Positions 16,037-24,495 of a stretch of 38,646 bases of DNA are shown in pieces (the stretch's first letter is position 1; each line of letters begins with the position of its first letter). The notes beneath the pieces are model-generated. The model saw nothing but the letters and a program-made list of their open reading frames with translations, did no database searches and was not told the DNA's origin. The stretch is from Clostridia bacterium (lineage in GTDB: Bacteria > Bacillota > Sulfobacillia > SLMV01), in contig PUMD01000083.1 of NCBI GenBank assembly GCA_003551215.1, forward strand, positions 1 through 38,646, read 5' to 3'. The translations under genes were made by a program, and so were the position numbers.

Positions 16037-17332
16037 ATGATTCCCCGATACACTCGGGAGGATATGGGAGAGATATGGACACTGCAGAGCAAATTTGCTG
16101 CCTGGCGGAAAGTCGAGATTGCCGCCATGCGGGCATGGGCAGAGCTGGACGAAATTCCCCAATGGGCGGTAAAGGACGTCAAAGAGAATACCTTCGTGGA
16201 CGTGCAGCGCATAATGGAGATAGAGAAGGAAACTCGCCACGATGTAGTGGCTTTTGTAACTTCGCTATCTGAGCAGGTCGGGGATGCTGGAAGATACATA
16301 CATTACGGCCTGACCTCATCGGATGTGATCGATACTGCCGGTGGTATGCTGATCAAGGAAGCCGGTTATCTACTGCTGTCGGCCCTGGATAACCTGCGGG
16401 AAGCACTTGCCCAGCAGGCCTGCAGGTACAAAGATACGCCCATGATAGGTCGTACTCACGGAGTTCACGCAGAACCCATGACCTGGGGGTTGAAGCTGGC
16501 TTTGTGGTATGAGGAGCTGGGTAGGGCAAGGGAGCGGCTGACAGATGCCGTTGACGAGGCAGCATGTGGAAAGATATCAGGGGCCGTGGGGACTTATGCT
16601 CAGGTCCCGCCTCAGCTGGAAATCATGATTTGCGAAGAACTGGGGATCAAGACTGCTGAGGTCAGTTCGCAGATTGTGGGCCGTGACAGGCATGCGGCTT
16701 TTTTGACCCAAATAGCCCTGACCGGGACCCTTTTGGAGAAGTTTGCCACTGAAATCAGGAACTTGCAGAAAACTGAAGTCCGCGAGGTCGAGGAACCCTT
16801 CCGGAGTGGTCAGAAAGGTTCTTCCGCCATGCCTCACAAGCGCAATCCCATTGTAACTGAAAGAATATCTGGATTGGCCAGGCTGCTGCGCAGCAACGCG
16901 TCATCAGCTATGGAAAACGTGGCACTGTGGCACGAACGTGACATATCCCATTCTTCAGTTGAGCGGGTCATATTACCTGATTCTACGATACTTTTGGATT
17001 ATATGCTCTTCAAAATGACCGAGGTCATTTCTGATATGCACGTATACCCAGAAAACATGCGTCGGAATCTGGAGATGACCGGGGGTCTGGTGTACTCTCA
17101 GAAGGTACTGCTATCGCTGGTATCGATGGGCATGAGCCGGGAGGAGGCTTATTCGGTTGTGCAGGAGTGCGCCATGAAAGCCTGGGAGGACGGAGGATCA
17201 TTCCGCGAGAGAATATCGCAGGATGAGCGGGTCAGGAGTCTTCTCTCTGATGAAGAACTGAAGAACTGTTTTGATGTACGTCAACAGATTGATAACGTGG
17301 ATGTTGTGTTCAACAGGTTGGGGTTGATCTAA
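16037..17332 (+). CDS. purB: Adenylosuccinate lyase
   Basis: 431 residues from ATG 16037; the MIPRYTREDMGEIW start is the standard PurB N-terminus, so the in-frame ATG at 15986 is rejected. Motifs: TSSDVIDTA, GRTHGVHAEPMTWG (catalytic His region) and the fumarase-superfamily signature GSSAMPHKRNPIVTE. It carries out two steps: SAICAR to AICAR plus fumarate in IMP synthesis, and adenylosuccinate to AMP. First gene of the purine operon here; purE and purK, which precede purB in B. subtilis, are absent and the intron remnant lies in front instead. No convincing PurR box or riboswitch was seen in the 278 bases upstream; a TACAAT at 15861 is a possible -10 without a clear -35. Confidence 0.97.
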   Translation: MIPRYTREDMGEIWTLQSKFAAWRKVEIAAMRAWAELDEIPQWAVKDVKENTFVDVQRIMEIEKETRHDVVAFVTSLSEQVGDAGRYIHYGLTSSDVIDTAGGMLIKEAGYLLLSALDNLREALAQQACRYKDTPMIGRTHGVHAEPMTWGLKLALWYEELGRARERLTDAVDEAACGKISGAVGTYAQVPPQLEIMICEELGIKTAEVSSQIVGRDRHAAFLTQIALTGTLLEKFATEIRNLQKTEVREVEEPFRSGQKGSSAMPHKRNPIVTERISGLARLLRSNASSAMENVALWHERDISHSSVERVILPDSTILLDYMLFKMTEVISDMHVYPENMRRNLEMTGGLVYSQKVLLSLVSMGMSREEAYSVVQECAMKAWEDGGSFRERISQDERVRSLLSDEELKNCFDVRQQIDNVDVVFNRLGLI

Positions 17333-17334
17333 AC

Positions 17335-18111
17335 ATGAGTCTTTTTTCTGGCCCGGATTTCACGGTAGATGAGATGCTTAATCGATGTCCTGAGGATCTG
17401 AAGGTGGATCTGCTTTATGACGGCAAAACCAAAGCGCTATACAGCACCCCAAATGAAGATATTGTACTGATGGAGTTCAAGGACGTAATACAGCGGACTT
17501 CGGATGATCAGGAGGAATCGATTCGCAGTAAGGGCTTTTACAATTCGTACATCTCGGCCACTATTTTCAAGCATCTAGAGAAGTACGGTATACGCACTCA
17601 TTTTCTGGGATTGCTCCAGGAGCGGTATCATCTGGTCAGGTCACTGCAGATTCTGCCTATGCAGGTGACTATCCGCAATGTGGCATCCGGAGGTTTTGCC
17701 CGACGCTTCGGAATCCGCGAGGGAGAAGAGTTAGACCGCCCGGTAATGGAGTTTTTTTACAAATCGGACGAGTTGGGTGACCCCTGGCTCAACCGTTATC
17801 ACCTTCGAGCGCTTGAGATTTGCTCTGGCGATGAAGAGATTGTCCGTCTGGAGGAAGACGCCTGGAGGATTCATGCTGCTTTGGGAGAGTTTTTTGAGCA
17901 AAGAGGACTGGTGCTGGTCGATATGCAGTTCGAGTTTGGTCGAGATGAAGATGGTCTGGTCGTTTTGGCCGATGAGATATCTCCCGATACCTGTCGTCTG
18001 TGGGATGAAGAGACGGGAGAGCGGTTGGACAGGGACAGGTTCCATTTCAACCTGGGGGACACCGAAGAGGCCTATCGAGAAGTCTACCGGAGGGTAGCTT
18101 GGAAGGAGTAA
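17335..18111 (+). CDS. purC: SAICAR synthetase
   Basis: 258 residues, ATG two bases after the purB stop. Core motifs LLYDGKTKALYST, FKDVIQRT, GIRTHFLGL, VTIRNVASGGFARRFG, VLVDMQFEFGRDEDGLVVLADEISPDTCRLWD. This enzyme joins CAIR and aspartate using ATP. The protein is slightly longer than usual (about 235-240) because of about 20 extra N-terminal residues; ATG 17371 is an alternative start, but neither has a strong ribosome site. The SAICAR-binding motif DEISPDTCR is intact, so activity is expected. Confidence 0.96.
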   Translation: MSLFSGPDFTVDEMLNRCPEDLKVDLLYDGKTKALYSTPNEDIVLMEFKDVIQRTSDDQEESIRSKGFYNSYISATIFKHLEKYGIRTHFLGLLQERYHLVRSLQILPMQVTIRNVASGGFARRFGIREGEELDRPVMEFFYKSDELGDPWLNRYHLRALEICSGDEEIVRLEEDAWRIHAALGEFFEQRGLVLVDMQFEFGRDEDGLVVLADEISPDTCRLWDEETGERLDRDRFHFNLGDTEEAYREVYRRVAWKE

Positions 18112-18114
18112 CTC

Positions 18115-18366
18115 ATGGAGGTATCCGTTTTTATCCAGCTGAAAGACGGGGTGCTCGACCCCGAGGGAGAGACGCTCAGGCAGTCTCTGAGGCGGTTGGG
18201 TTTCCATGAAGTCGATGGGGTGCGAGTCGGGAAACATCTGCAGATAAGCTTGGCTGAAGATAACACCGAACGTGCCCGTCGCCGGGCAGAGCAGATGTGT
18301 GAAGATCTGCTGGCCAATCCGGTTATCGAGGATTACCAGGTGCGGATGAAAGAGGAACTATCATGA
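18115..18366 (+). CDS. purS: FGAM synthase subunit PurS
   Basis: 83 residues, ATG after AAGGAG (18103-18108). Pattern VSVFIQLKDGVLDPEGETLRQSLRRLGFHEVDGVRVGKHLQISL is typical PurS. It bridges PurQ and the small-type PurL in the formylglycinamidine ribonucleotide synthase complex, helping ammonia channelling. The stop codon overlaps the purQ start (ATGA), implying coupled, stoichiometric translation. The presence of purS fits a Bacillota-type three-part enzyme. Confidence 0.95.
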   Translation: MEVSVFIQLKDGVLDPEGETLRQSLRRLGFHEVDGVRVGKHLQISLAEDNTERARRRAEQMCEDLLANPVIEDYQVRMKEELS

Positions 18367-19136
18367 GGGGTTCAGCATCAGCCGCGAGCGGTCGTGCTGC
18401 TGATTCACAAAGCCCTATGAGCTTTGCAGTGGTGGTATTTCCAGGCTCCAATTGCGACCGCGACTGTTATCATGTGATCAGGGAAGTCCTGCGGCGTCCG
18501 GTGTGCTATGTTGCTCACGCCGAACCCCAGATACCCGATGTCGATTGCGTTATTATACCGGGGGGTTTCTCATACGGTGATTACCTCAGGGCGGGAGCCC
18601 TGGCTGCCCGGTCCCCAGTGATGGGGGCAATCCGCGATTTTGCTGCAGGTGGTGGGCTGGTCTTAGGTATTTGCAACGGATTTCAGATTCTTTGCGAGAC
18701 TGGGTTGCTGCCCGGGGCCCTGATGGTCAACACAGCCCTGCAGTTTATCTGCCGGTGGGTGCACATGAGGATAGAGGACGTGAATACCCCCTTCACCAGG
18801 GACTGTAAGCCCAACCAGGTGCTGCGCATGCCAATTGCGCACTATGAAGGCAACTTCCGCCCGCCGCCTGAGCAGGGCACCGGATCTGCGGAGGCAGAGG
18901 ACCTGTTCTGTGGGCGGATAGTAGGCCGTTACTGCAGCCCAGGAGGAGAGGTTAGCGATAACTCTAACCCCAACGGTTCGTGGAGTTCTGTCGCAGCTGT
19001 AAGCAACCGGGAAGGAAACGTTCTGGGGATGATGCCGCATCCAGAGCGTTGCTCTGAGCATATGCTCAAAGGCAGCGATGGTCTTTATATATTCAGGTCC
19101 CTTGTGCAGTGGTGGGAGGAAGATGGTTATGAGTGA
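18363..19136 (+). CDS. purQ: FGAM synthase subunit PurQ (glutamine amidotransferase)
   Basis: 257 residues from ATG 18363, overlapping the purS stop. The family core starts 18 residues later at MSFAVVVFPGSNCDRD (ATG 18417), so either the N-terminus carries an unusual Ser/Ala-rich extension or translation begins internally; the coupled ATG has the better ribosome site. Catalytic Cys in GICNGFQIL and the His/Glu of MMPHPERCSEHML are present. It releases ammonia from glutamine for PurL. Normal length without the extension is about 225-240. It overlaps purL by eight bases. Confidence 0.94.
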   Translation: MRGSASAASGRAADSQSPMSFAVVVFPGSNCDRDCYHVIREVLRRPVCYVAHAEPQIPDVDCVIIPGGFSYGDYLRAGALAARSPVMGAIRDFAAGGGLVLGICNGFQILCETGLLPGALMVNTALQFICRWVHMRIEDVNTPFTRDCKPNQVLRMPIAHYEGNFRPPPEQGTGSAEAEDLFCGRIVGRYCSPGGEVSDNSNPNGSWSSVAAVSNREGNVLGMMPHPERCSEHMLKGSDGLYIFRSLVQWWEEDGYE

Positions 19137-21408
19137 GTCCGGACCGCGATGGGAAAAGGTTGGGCTGACGGAGGGTGAGTACGGGATTATCTGCCGACAG
19201 CTGGGACGACAACCCAATGAGTTGGAGCTGGGACTTTACGGTTTGATGTGGTCCGAGCACTGCAGCTATAAAAGCTCTCGGAAACACCTCGCCAGCCTTC
19301 CCACCAAAGGCAGTCAGGTACTGCAGGGACCGGGGGAAAACGCAGGTGCGGTACGGCTGGCCGCCGATGAGGATACCGCGGTTGTGTTCCGGATCGAGTC
19401 CCACAATCATCCCAGTGCAGTCGAACCTGTGCAGGGTGCAGCTACTGGCGTGGGGGGGATTTTACGGGACGTATTCGCCATGGGAGCCCGACCCATTGCT
19501 CTCTTCAACTCACTGCGATTTGGAAATCCAGATTGTCCCCGTGCGCGCTATCTGTTCGATGGAGTGGTCCGCGGAATAGCCTCCTATGGAAACTGTGTGG
19601 GCGTCCCGACCGTGGGGGGAGAGATATACTTCGACGAAGCCTATAAGGACAACCCCCTGGTGAACGTCATGTGCATCGGTATTACCACTGTAGAATCTAT
19701 AGTCCGCGGTCGGGCTTCCGGGGTTGGCAACTCGGTATTTGTTGTTGGGGCGGCTACCGGTCGGGACGGAATTCACGGAGCTAGTCTCCTTGCCTCCCGC
19801 GAGTTTGATGATGGTGGGGAGGATATGCGACCGGCCGTTCAGGTCGGTGATCCCTTCTGCGAAAAGCTGCTCATCGAGGCATGTCTGCAGCTGCTCACTG
19901 ACGATGCGGTGGTGGGGATAAACGATCTGGGAGCGGCGGGCCTCACTTCTGCTGCCTCAGAGACAGCTGCTCGGGCCGGGACGGGCATAGAAATTGATGT
20001 TGCCCGTGTACCGCGCCGTGAGGAAGGAATGACGCCGTATGAGGTTATGCTCAGCGAGTCGCAGGAGAGGATGCTTGTGATCGTCGAAGGCGACCGCGAA
20101 CAGGCCATTCGGGACGTCTTCAGCAGGTGGGAGCTGGAGGCGGTGCGCATCGGTGAGGTGATTGAAGATACTGTTCTGCGGGTACGAGACGGTGAGCAGG
20201 TGCTGGCCGAATTGCCTGTGGACACTCTGGTCGATGCAGCGCCCGCTTACTGCAGACCGGCTGAATATCGGGACCGGGGATCTGAGGAGATGCCCCTTGT
20301 GGATGAACCGGAGGATCTCGGCGCGGTGTTGGTCAGCATGCTGGGCCATCCTAACCTGTGCGACAGGAGGTCGGTCTACCAGCAATTTGACCACATGGTT
20401 GGCACAAATACTGTGGTCAGCCCGGGAGCAGATGCCGCCGTACTCCGGGTCAAGGGCAGCAGGAGAGCAGTAGCGGCAACCGTCGATGGAAATGGTATGC
20501 TGTGTCACCTGGATCCAGCCCGAGGCGCGGAGAACATAGTGGCAGAGGCTTACCGCAATCTGTCAGCAGTTGGAGCGCGCCCTCTTGGCCTCAGCAACTG
20601 TCTGAACTTTGCCAGCCCGGAAAAGCCAGAAGTTATGGGTTCGTTCATCCAGGTGGTGGAGGGCATGGCCAGGGCCTGCCGGAAACTGGATGTACCGGTG
20701 ACCGGCGGTAATGTTAGCTTTTACAATGAAACTGGCCAGAGGCAGGTGTACCCCACGCCCACGGTGGGTATGGTCGGAGGTTTGGATGATGTTCGGCTTT
20801 CTGTTGAGCCGGGGTTTTCCTCCAGGGGTGATCTTGTGGTCCTGGTTGGCCGCAGCTTGGGTCACCTGGGGGGTAGTCAATACCTGAACATCATACACCA
20901 AGAGGTTTCTGGTCCAGTAGCGGAAGTTGATTTCTCTTTGGAGAGAGCCATCAGCGAAGTGGTACGTGCAGCCGCAGCCGAGGGACTGTTGAGTTCGTCG
21001 CATGATGTGTCAGATGGCGGAATAGCCACTGCTTTGGCCGAGTGCTGCTGCCTATCCCCAGGAAGGCTGGGTGCTTCTGTGGTGCTGGCTGGGACGGGTA
21101 GAAGCGACGCCCTGCTGTTTGGAGAAGAAGGTGGACGCATAGTCGTCAGTCTTCCTCCGCAACGACTGCCATCGCTTTGCCGCAGGGCGCGAAAGTTCGA
21201 CTGCCCCGTGACTGTGCTGGGGATGGTAGGCGGAAAGTCGCTCGTTATACACCGCCAGATGGGAGAGGGTGATGATATCTCACCGCCTGCCGGTTCTGAC
21301 TCCTCTCAATGGAGAAAGCATCTTCAACGCGCGCAGATGACGGCAGAAAAACTCATGGATCTACCGCTAGATAAGTTGATGCAGGTGCGAGAGGATGGTC
21401 TGATATGA
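19129..21408 (+). CDS. purL: FGAM synthase subunit PurL (small type)
   Basis: 759 residues from ATG 19129, chosen over ATG 19123 for its spacing to GGGAGGA (19114-19120). Motifs: LYGLMWSEHCSYKSSR, FRIESHNHPSAVEPVQGAATGVGGILRDVFAMGARP, NDLGAAGLTSAASE, VPVTGGNVSFYNE. Length about 740-760 is that of the small PurL that works with PurS and PurQ. It aminates FGAR to FGAM using ATP and PurQ-derived ammonia. The stop overlaps the purF start (ATGATG). Confidence 0.97.
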   Translation: MSESGPRWEKVGLTEGEYGIICRQLGRQPNELELGLYGLMWSEHCSYKSSRKHLASLPTKGSQVLQGPGENAGAVRLAADEDTAVVFRIESHNHPSAVEPVQGAATGVGGILRDVFAMGARPIALFNSLRFGNPDCPRARYLFDGVVRGIASYGNCVGVPTVGGEIYFDEAYKDNPLVNVMCIGITTVESIVRGRASGVGNSVFVVGAATGRDGIHGASLLASREFDDGGEDMRPAVQVGDPFCEKLLIEACLQLLTDDAVVGINDLGAAGLTSAASETAARAGTGIEIDVARVPRREEGMTPYEVMLSESQERMLVIVEGDREQAIRDVFSRWELEAVRIGEVIEDTVLRVRDGEQVLAELPVDTLVDAAPAYCRPAEYRDRGSEEMPLVDEPEDLGAVLVSMLGHPNLCDRRSVYQQFDHMVGTNTVVSPGADAAVLRVKGSRRAVAATVDGNGMLCHLDPARGAENIVAEAYRNLSAVGARPLGLSNCLNFASPEKPEVMGSFIQVVEGMARACRKLDVPVTGGNVSFYNETGQRQVYPTPTVGMVGGLDDVRLSVEPGFSSRGDLVVLVGRSLGHLGGSQYLNIIHQEVSGPVAEVDFSLERAISEVVRAAAAEGLLSSSHDVSDGGIATALAECCCLSPGRLGASVVLAGTGRSDALLFGEEGGRIVVSLPPQRLPSLCRRARKFDCPVTVLGMVGGKSLVIHRQMGEGDDISPPAGSDSSQWRKHLQRAQMTAEKLMDLPLDKLMQVREDGLI

Positions 21409-22826
21409 TGGAACTCACTGACGGATGGTCCGGACTTCTCCGTCGTTCCACCCTGTCTGAGGAGTGCGGAGTCTTCGGAGTCTGGGGACATCCTGACGCT
21501 GGACTGCTGACTCACTACGGGCTGTACGCTCTGCAGCACCGTGGGCAGGAGTCCGCCGGGATTGCCGTGCGGGTCGATGAACAGGACCTTCGACTCCGCA
21601 GCGGCATGGGTCTGGTTTCTGAAGTATTTGACCCCGAGGATATGAAGAATCTGGGCGGCCGGGCGGCTGTTGGCCATGTGCGTTATTCCACCACTGGTGA
21701 ACCCTCCATGCGCAACGCCCAGCCGCTGTGTGTTCGGCTGCAGTCGACCTTGTGGGCTCTGGCGCACAACGGGAACCTGGTGAATGCCGGTTCTTTACGG
21801 AGCAGGCTTGAGGAGGAAGGAAGTATTTTCCAGACCACCTCTGATACGGAGGTGATCGCTCATCTTGCTGCCCGGGTGGGCAGCGGTACGGCACGTCACC
21901 GGCTTGAGACTGCGCTCGGGCAGATCCGCGGTGGATACGCGCTGGTGGTGCTGACACCTGATGAGCTGATGTGTGTCCGCGACCCGCACGGAATTCGCCC
22001 CCTGTGCCTGGGCAGGCTGGATGGAGGTTGGGTGGCTGCCTCAGAAAGCTGTGCCTTGGACACTGTGGGCGCTGAGTTTGTGCGGGAGGTTGAGCCGGGA
22101 GAAATCGTCCATATCGACGATTCCGGGATGACCAGCAGTTTTCTGGGTCAACGGCCTTCGCGGCGTGCTGGACTGTGCATCTTTGAGTACATCTACTTCG
22201 CCCGTCCCGACAGCAACCTCGCTGGGCTCAACGTTCACCAGGTGCGCAAGCAAATGGGGCGTTACCTGGCGGTTGACAGTTCGGTGCAGGCCGATGTGGT
22301 CTCTGGCGTTCCCGACTCAAGCCTTTCGGCAGCCAGCGGCTACGCTGAGCAGGCGCAGATACCCTACGAGATGGGTCTGGTGCGCAACCGCTACGTGGGA
22401 AGAACGTTCATACAGCCGCAGGATTCGCTGCGGCAGCTGGGAGTGAAGCTGAAGTTCAATCCGCTTAGGAAGGTGGTCCAGGACAGGAGCGTGGTACTGG
22501 TCGATGATTCGATCGTCCGTGGGACAACCTGTCGTACTCTCATAGGTCTGCTGCGTACTGCCGGAGCCGGGGAAATCCACATCCGAATAAGCTCTCCACC
22601 TTACCAGTATCCGTGTTACTACGGAATAGATACCAGCAGGCCTGGCGAGCTGATCGCCGCGGACCGTTCGGCAGATGAGGTCAGAGACCTGATCGGCGCA
22701 GACTCGCTGTCATATCTGTCCGTCGACAGAGTGGCGCAGGCTGCCGGGGGGGATGTTGCTGATTTTTGCACTGCCTGCTTCGACGGTGAGTACATTGTTC
22801 CTCCCCAGGGCGAACACGATGCTTAG
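21405..22826 (+). CDS. purF: Amidophosphoribosyltransferase
   Basis: 473 residues. The N-terminus has a propeptide of about 20 residues (LLRRSTLSEE) before Cys21 of CGVFGVWG, the N-terminal nucleophile exposed on maturation. PRTase motifs are GRTFIQPQDSLRQLGVKLKF and VVLVDDSIVRGTT. Cysteines placed for a [4Fe-4S] cluster, as in B. subtilis PurF, are visible in LCIFEYIYF, YPCYYGID and DFCTACFDGEY, so this is the oxygen-sensitive Fe-S type. It catalyses the committed step, PRPP plus glutamine to phosphoribosylamine. Start overlaps purL by four bases; ATG 21408 is an equal alternative. Confidence 0.97.
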   Translation: MMELTDGWSGLLRRSTLSEECGVFGVWGHPDAGLLTHYGLYALQHRGQESAGIAVRVDEQDLRLRSGMGLVSEVFDPEDMKNLGGRAAVGHVRYSTTGEPSMRNAQPLCVRLQSTLWALAHNGNLVNAGSLRSRLEEEGSIFQTTSDTEVIAHLAARVGSGTARHRLETALGQIRGGYALVVLTPDELMCVRDPHGIRPLCLGRLDGGWVAASESCALDTVGAEFVREVEPGEIVHIDDSGMTSSFLGQRPSRRAGLCIFEYIYFARPDSNLAGLNVHQVRKQMGRYLAVDSSVQADVVSGVPDSSLSAASGYAEQAQIPYEMGLVRNRYVGRTFIQPQDSLRQLGVKLKFNPLRKVVQDRSVVLVDDSIVRGTTCRTLIGLLRTAGAGEIHIRISSPPYQYPCYYGIDTSRPGELIAADRSADEVRDLIGADSLSYLSVDRVAQAAGGDVADFCTACFDGEYIVPPQGEHDA

Positions 22827-22845
22827 CGAAAGGGGGTGAGGCGAA

Positions 22846-23859
22846 ATGTCAGAGGGGATCAGCTACAAGGATGCGGGAGTTGACATTGATGCAGCTGACG
22901 AGATAGTCAGAAGCATAGCCGGAATAATTGCCGAGACGTGGGGAGACGAAGCTGGCGAGGAGATAGGGGGTTTTGCTGGTCGATACCGGCCTCCCTGGGA
23001 CAGGTACTGTCAGCCTGAGCTGGTAGCCTGTACCGACAGCGTTGGGACCAAGATGCGTCTGGCATCACTGGTCAAGGATTACTCCTCAGTGGGCGCTGAC
23101 TGTGCGGCCATGGTGCTCAACGATCTCATAATCGAGCGGGCCCGCCCTCTGTTCTTTATCGATTACATTGCTGCTGATACCCTGCAGCACGATGAAGTAG
23201 TTCAGATAGTAGAAGGCCTTGCGCAGGCCTGCAGTGAGGCGGGATGCGCCCTGATCGGGGGAGAAACTGCCGAGATGCCAGGCTTTTACCAGCCGGGGGA
23301 CTATGAGCTGGTCGGTTTCGGCGTGGGCATAGCCGAAGGAAGCCCGGAAGAAAGTGCACGCCCCCCTGCGGAGGGTGATGTCCTGGTGGCACTGGGTTCC
23401 TCCGGTGTGCACAGCAACGGATTTTCTCTTGTTCGTCATCTCATAGACCTGCACAACTGGAATTTGGATAAAACACCCGCTGACCTGGATGCCCCCTTGG
23501 CTGAAGTGCTGATGCGGCCGACGCGTATATACGTTAAGGCGCTTGAGCAGCTGTTTGCTGAGGCTGATGCTCTGACGGCAGCTCATATCACGGGGGGAGG
23601 CATACCGGGCAACGTACCCAGGGTGCTTCCTGATGGCCTGACTGCTGACATTGATTGGGGCAGCTGGGAGACCCCCGCCATATTCGATTTCATCAGGGAG
23701 GCTGGAGGAGTGGCCGAAGCCGAGATGAGGCGCACCTTCAACATGGGGGTCGGCATGGTGGTGATTGTCAGAGAAGAAAATGTCGATGACGCCTTGAAGA
23801 TATCTGACGAACGCGGCATTGAATCCTGGGCTATGGGCACGGTCAGGGAAAGTCAGTGA
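22846..23859 (+). CDS. purM: AIR synthetase (FGAM cyclo-ligase)
   Basis: 337 residues, ATG 22846 after AAAGGGGGTGAGG. Motifs: YKDAGVDIDAADEIV at the N-terminus, ACTDSVGTKMRLA, VLNDLIIERARPLFFIDYIA, ALIGGETAEMPGFYQPGDYELVGFGVGI, GSSGVHSNGFSLVRHL, HITGGGIPGNVPRVLP, MGVGMVVIV. It closes the imidazole ring, FGAM to AIR, using ATP. Length and all nucleotide-binding motifs are normal. The next recognisable sequence downstream is the decayed purN, 32 bases on. Confidence 0.97.
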   Translation: MSEGISYKDAGVDIDAADEIVRSIAGIIAETWGDEAGEEIGGFAGRYRPPWDRYCQPELVACTDSVGTKMRLASLVKDYSSVGADCAAMVLNDLIIERARPLFFIDYIAADTLQHDEVVQIVEGLAQACSEAGCALIGGETAEMPGFYQPGDYELVGFGVGIAEGSPEESARPPAEGDVLVALGSSGVHSNGFSLVRHLIDLHNWNLDKTPADLDAPLAEVLMRPTRIYVKALEQLFAEADALTAAHITGGGIPGNVPRVLPDGLTADIDWGSWETPAIFDFIREAGGVAEAEMRRTFNMGVGMVVIVREENVDDALKISDERGIESWAMGTVRESQ

Positions 23860-23891
23860 CCACCTGGAGCTGCAGCGATGGAGGTGGGCAT

Positions 23892-24490
23892 ATGAAGGAG
23901 TTGTCGCAGGTGCCAGACCGCATCCCCCGACTGCCCATTTGCATTTTCGCACAGGGCGGCAGCATGGAGCCGACACTGGATGCGGTTGACGAGCATCACC
24001 CTGACCGGTGTTCGTCAGCTGTGCTGAGCGACCGGGGGGCGGATTCCGCGCTGAAGAAGGCTGACACTCACGGAATAAGCTGCGGGACATTGCATCCCGC
24101 AGAGAAAAAACTGTGTGAATCCTGCGAACGCAGGCTGCCGAACATACTCGCCGATTGTGATGTGGATGTTGTGGGGCTCGCCTCCTTTATGGGTATTTTC
24201 CACGTGAACAATTCTGTCCTCACTGATAACCATCCCACTTCACCGCAGTCGTTTATCCGACTGTGGACTCAGAGGCAGGTGCAAAGGTGGAGTCAGGGAT
24301 CCGGTTGTGCCGTTTTTCGTTAATAAGGGAGGGGATACCGGACCGATCATCTGGTGGTGGTTCCGGTATATCAGGATTATGAGGAGAGCCTTACGGCTCG
24401 TATCCTCATATGTGAACAGCGATTGTATCCAGGGGCCCAGCACCTGTGAGGCGAGGGTCCTGTGAAAATCTGTGATGGGAAGGTGCGGAT
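23892..24490 (+). pseudogene. purN: Decayed GAR formyltransferase PurN
   Basis: The position between purM and purH and residual motifs identify purN: LPICIFAQGGSMEPTLDAV (from the SGxGSNLQAI loop, Asn lost), AVLSDRGADSALKKADTHGI, DVDVVGLASFMGIF (from VVLAGFM), DNHPTSPQSF (from NIHPSLLPSF, catalytic Asn position now Asp), GSGCAVF. The first frame stops at tandem TAATAA (24321-24326). The following FVNKGGDTGPII (24316-24351) lies in another frame, then LVVVPVYQDYEESLTARIL and EQRLYPGAQHL resume the first frame until TGA at 24447-24449. Weakly PurN-like residues (GEGPVKICDGKVRIL) follow up to purH. Two frameshifts, a premature stop and substituted active-site residues argue for true decay rather than a single read error. 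GAR formylation must be supplied elsewhere, for example by PurT. Confidence 0.82.
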
Positions 24491-24495
24491 TCTTG

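Noticed and set aside
24323..24470. Two strong-looking hairpins ahead of purH (ATACCGGA/TCCGGTAT and ATGAGGA-GAGCC/GGCTC-TCCTCAT), possible riboswitch
   Set aside because: The same bases encode recognisable PurN residues (GDTGPII, PVYQDYEESLTARIL), and no ZTP, guanine or other purine riboswitch consensus fits. The pairing is most simply chance within the purN remnant.
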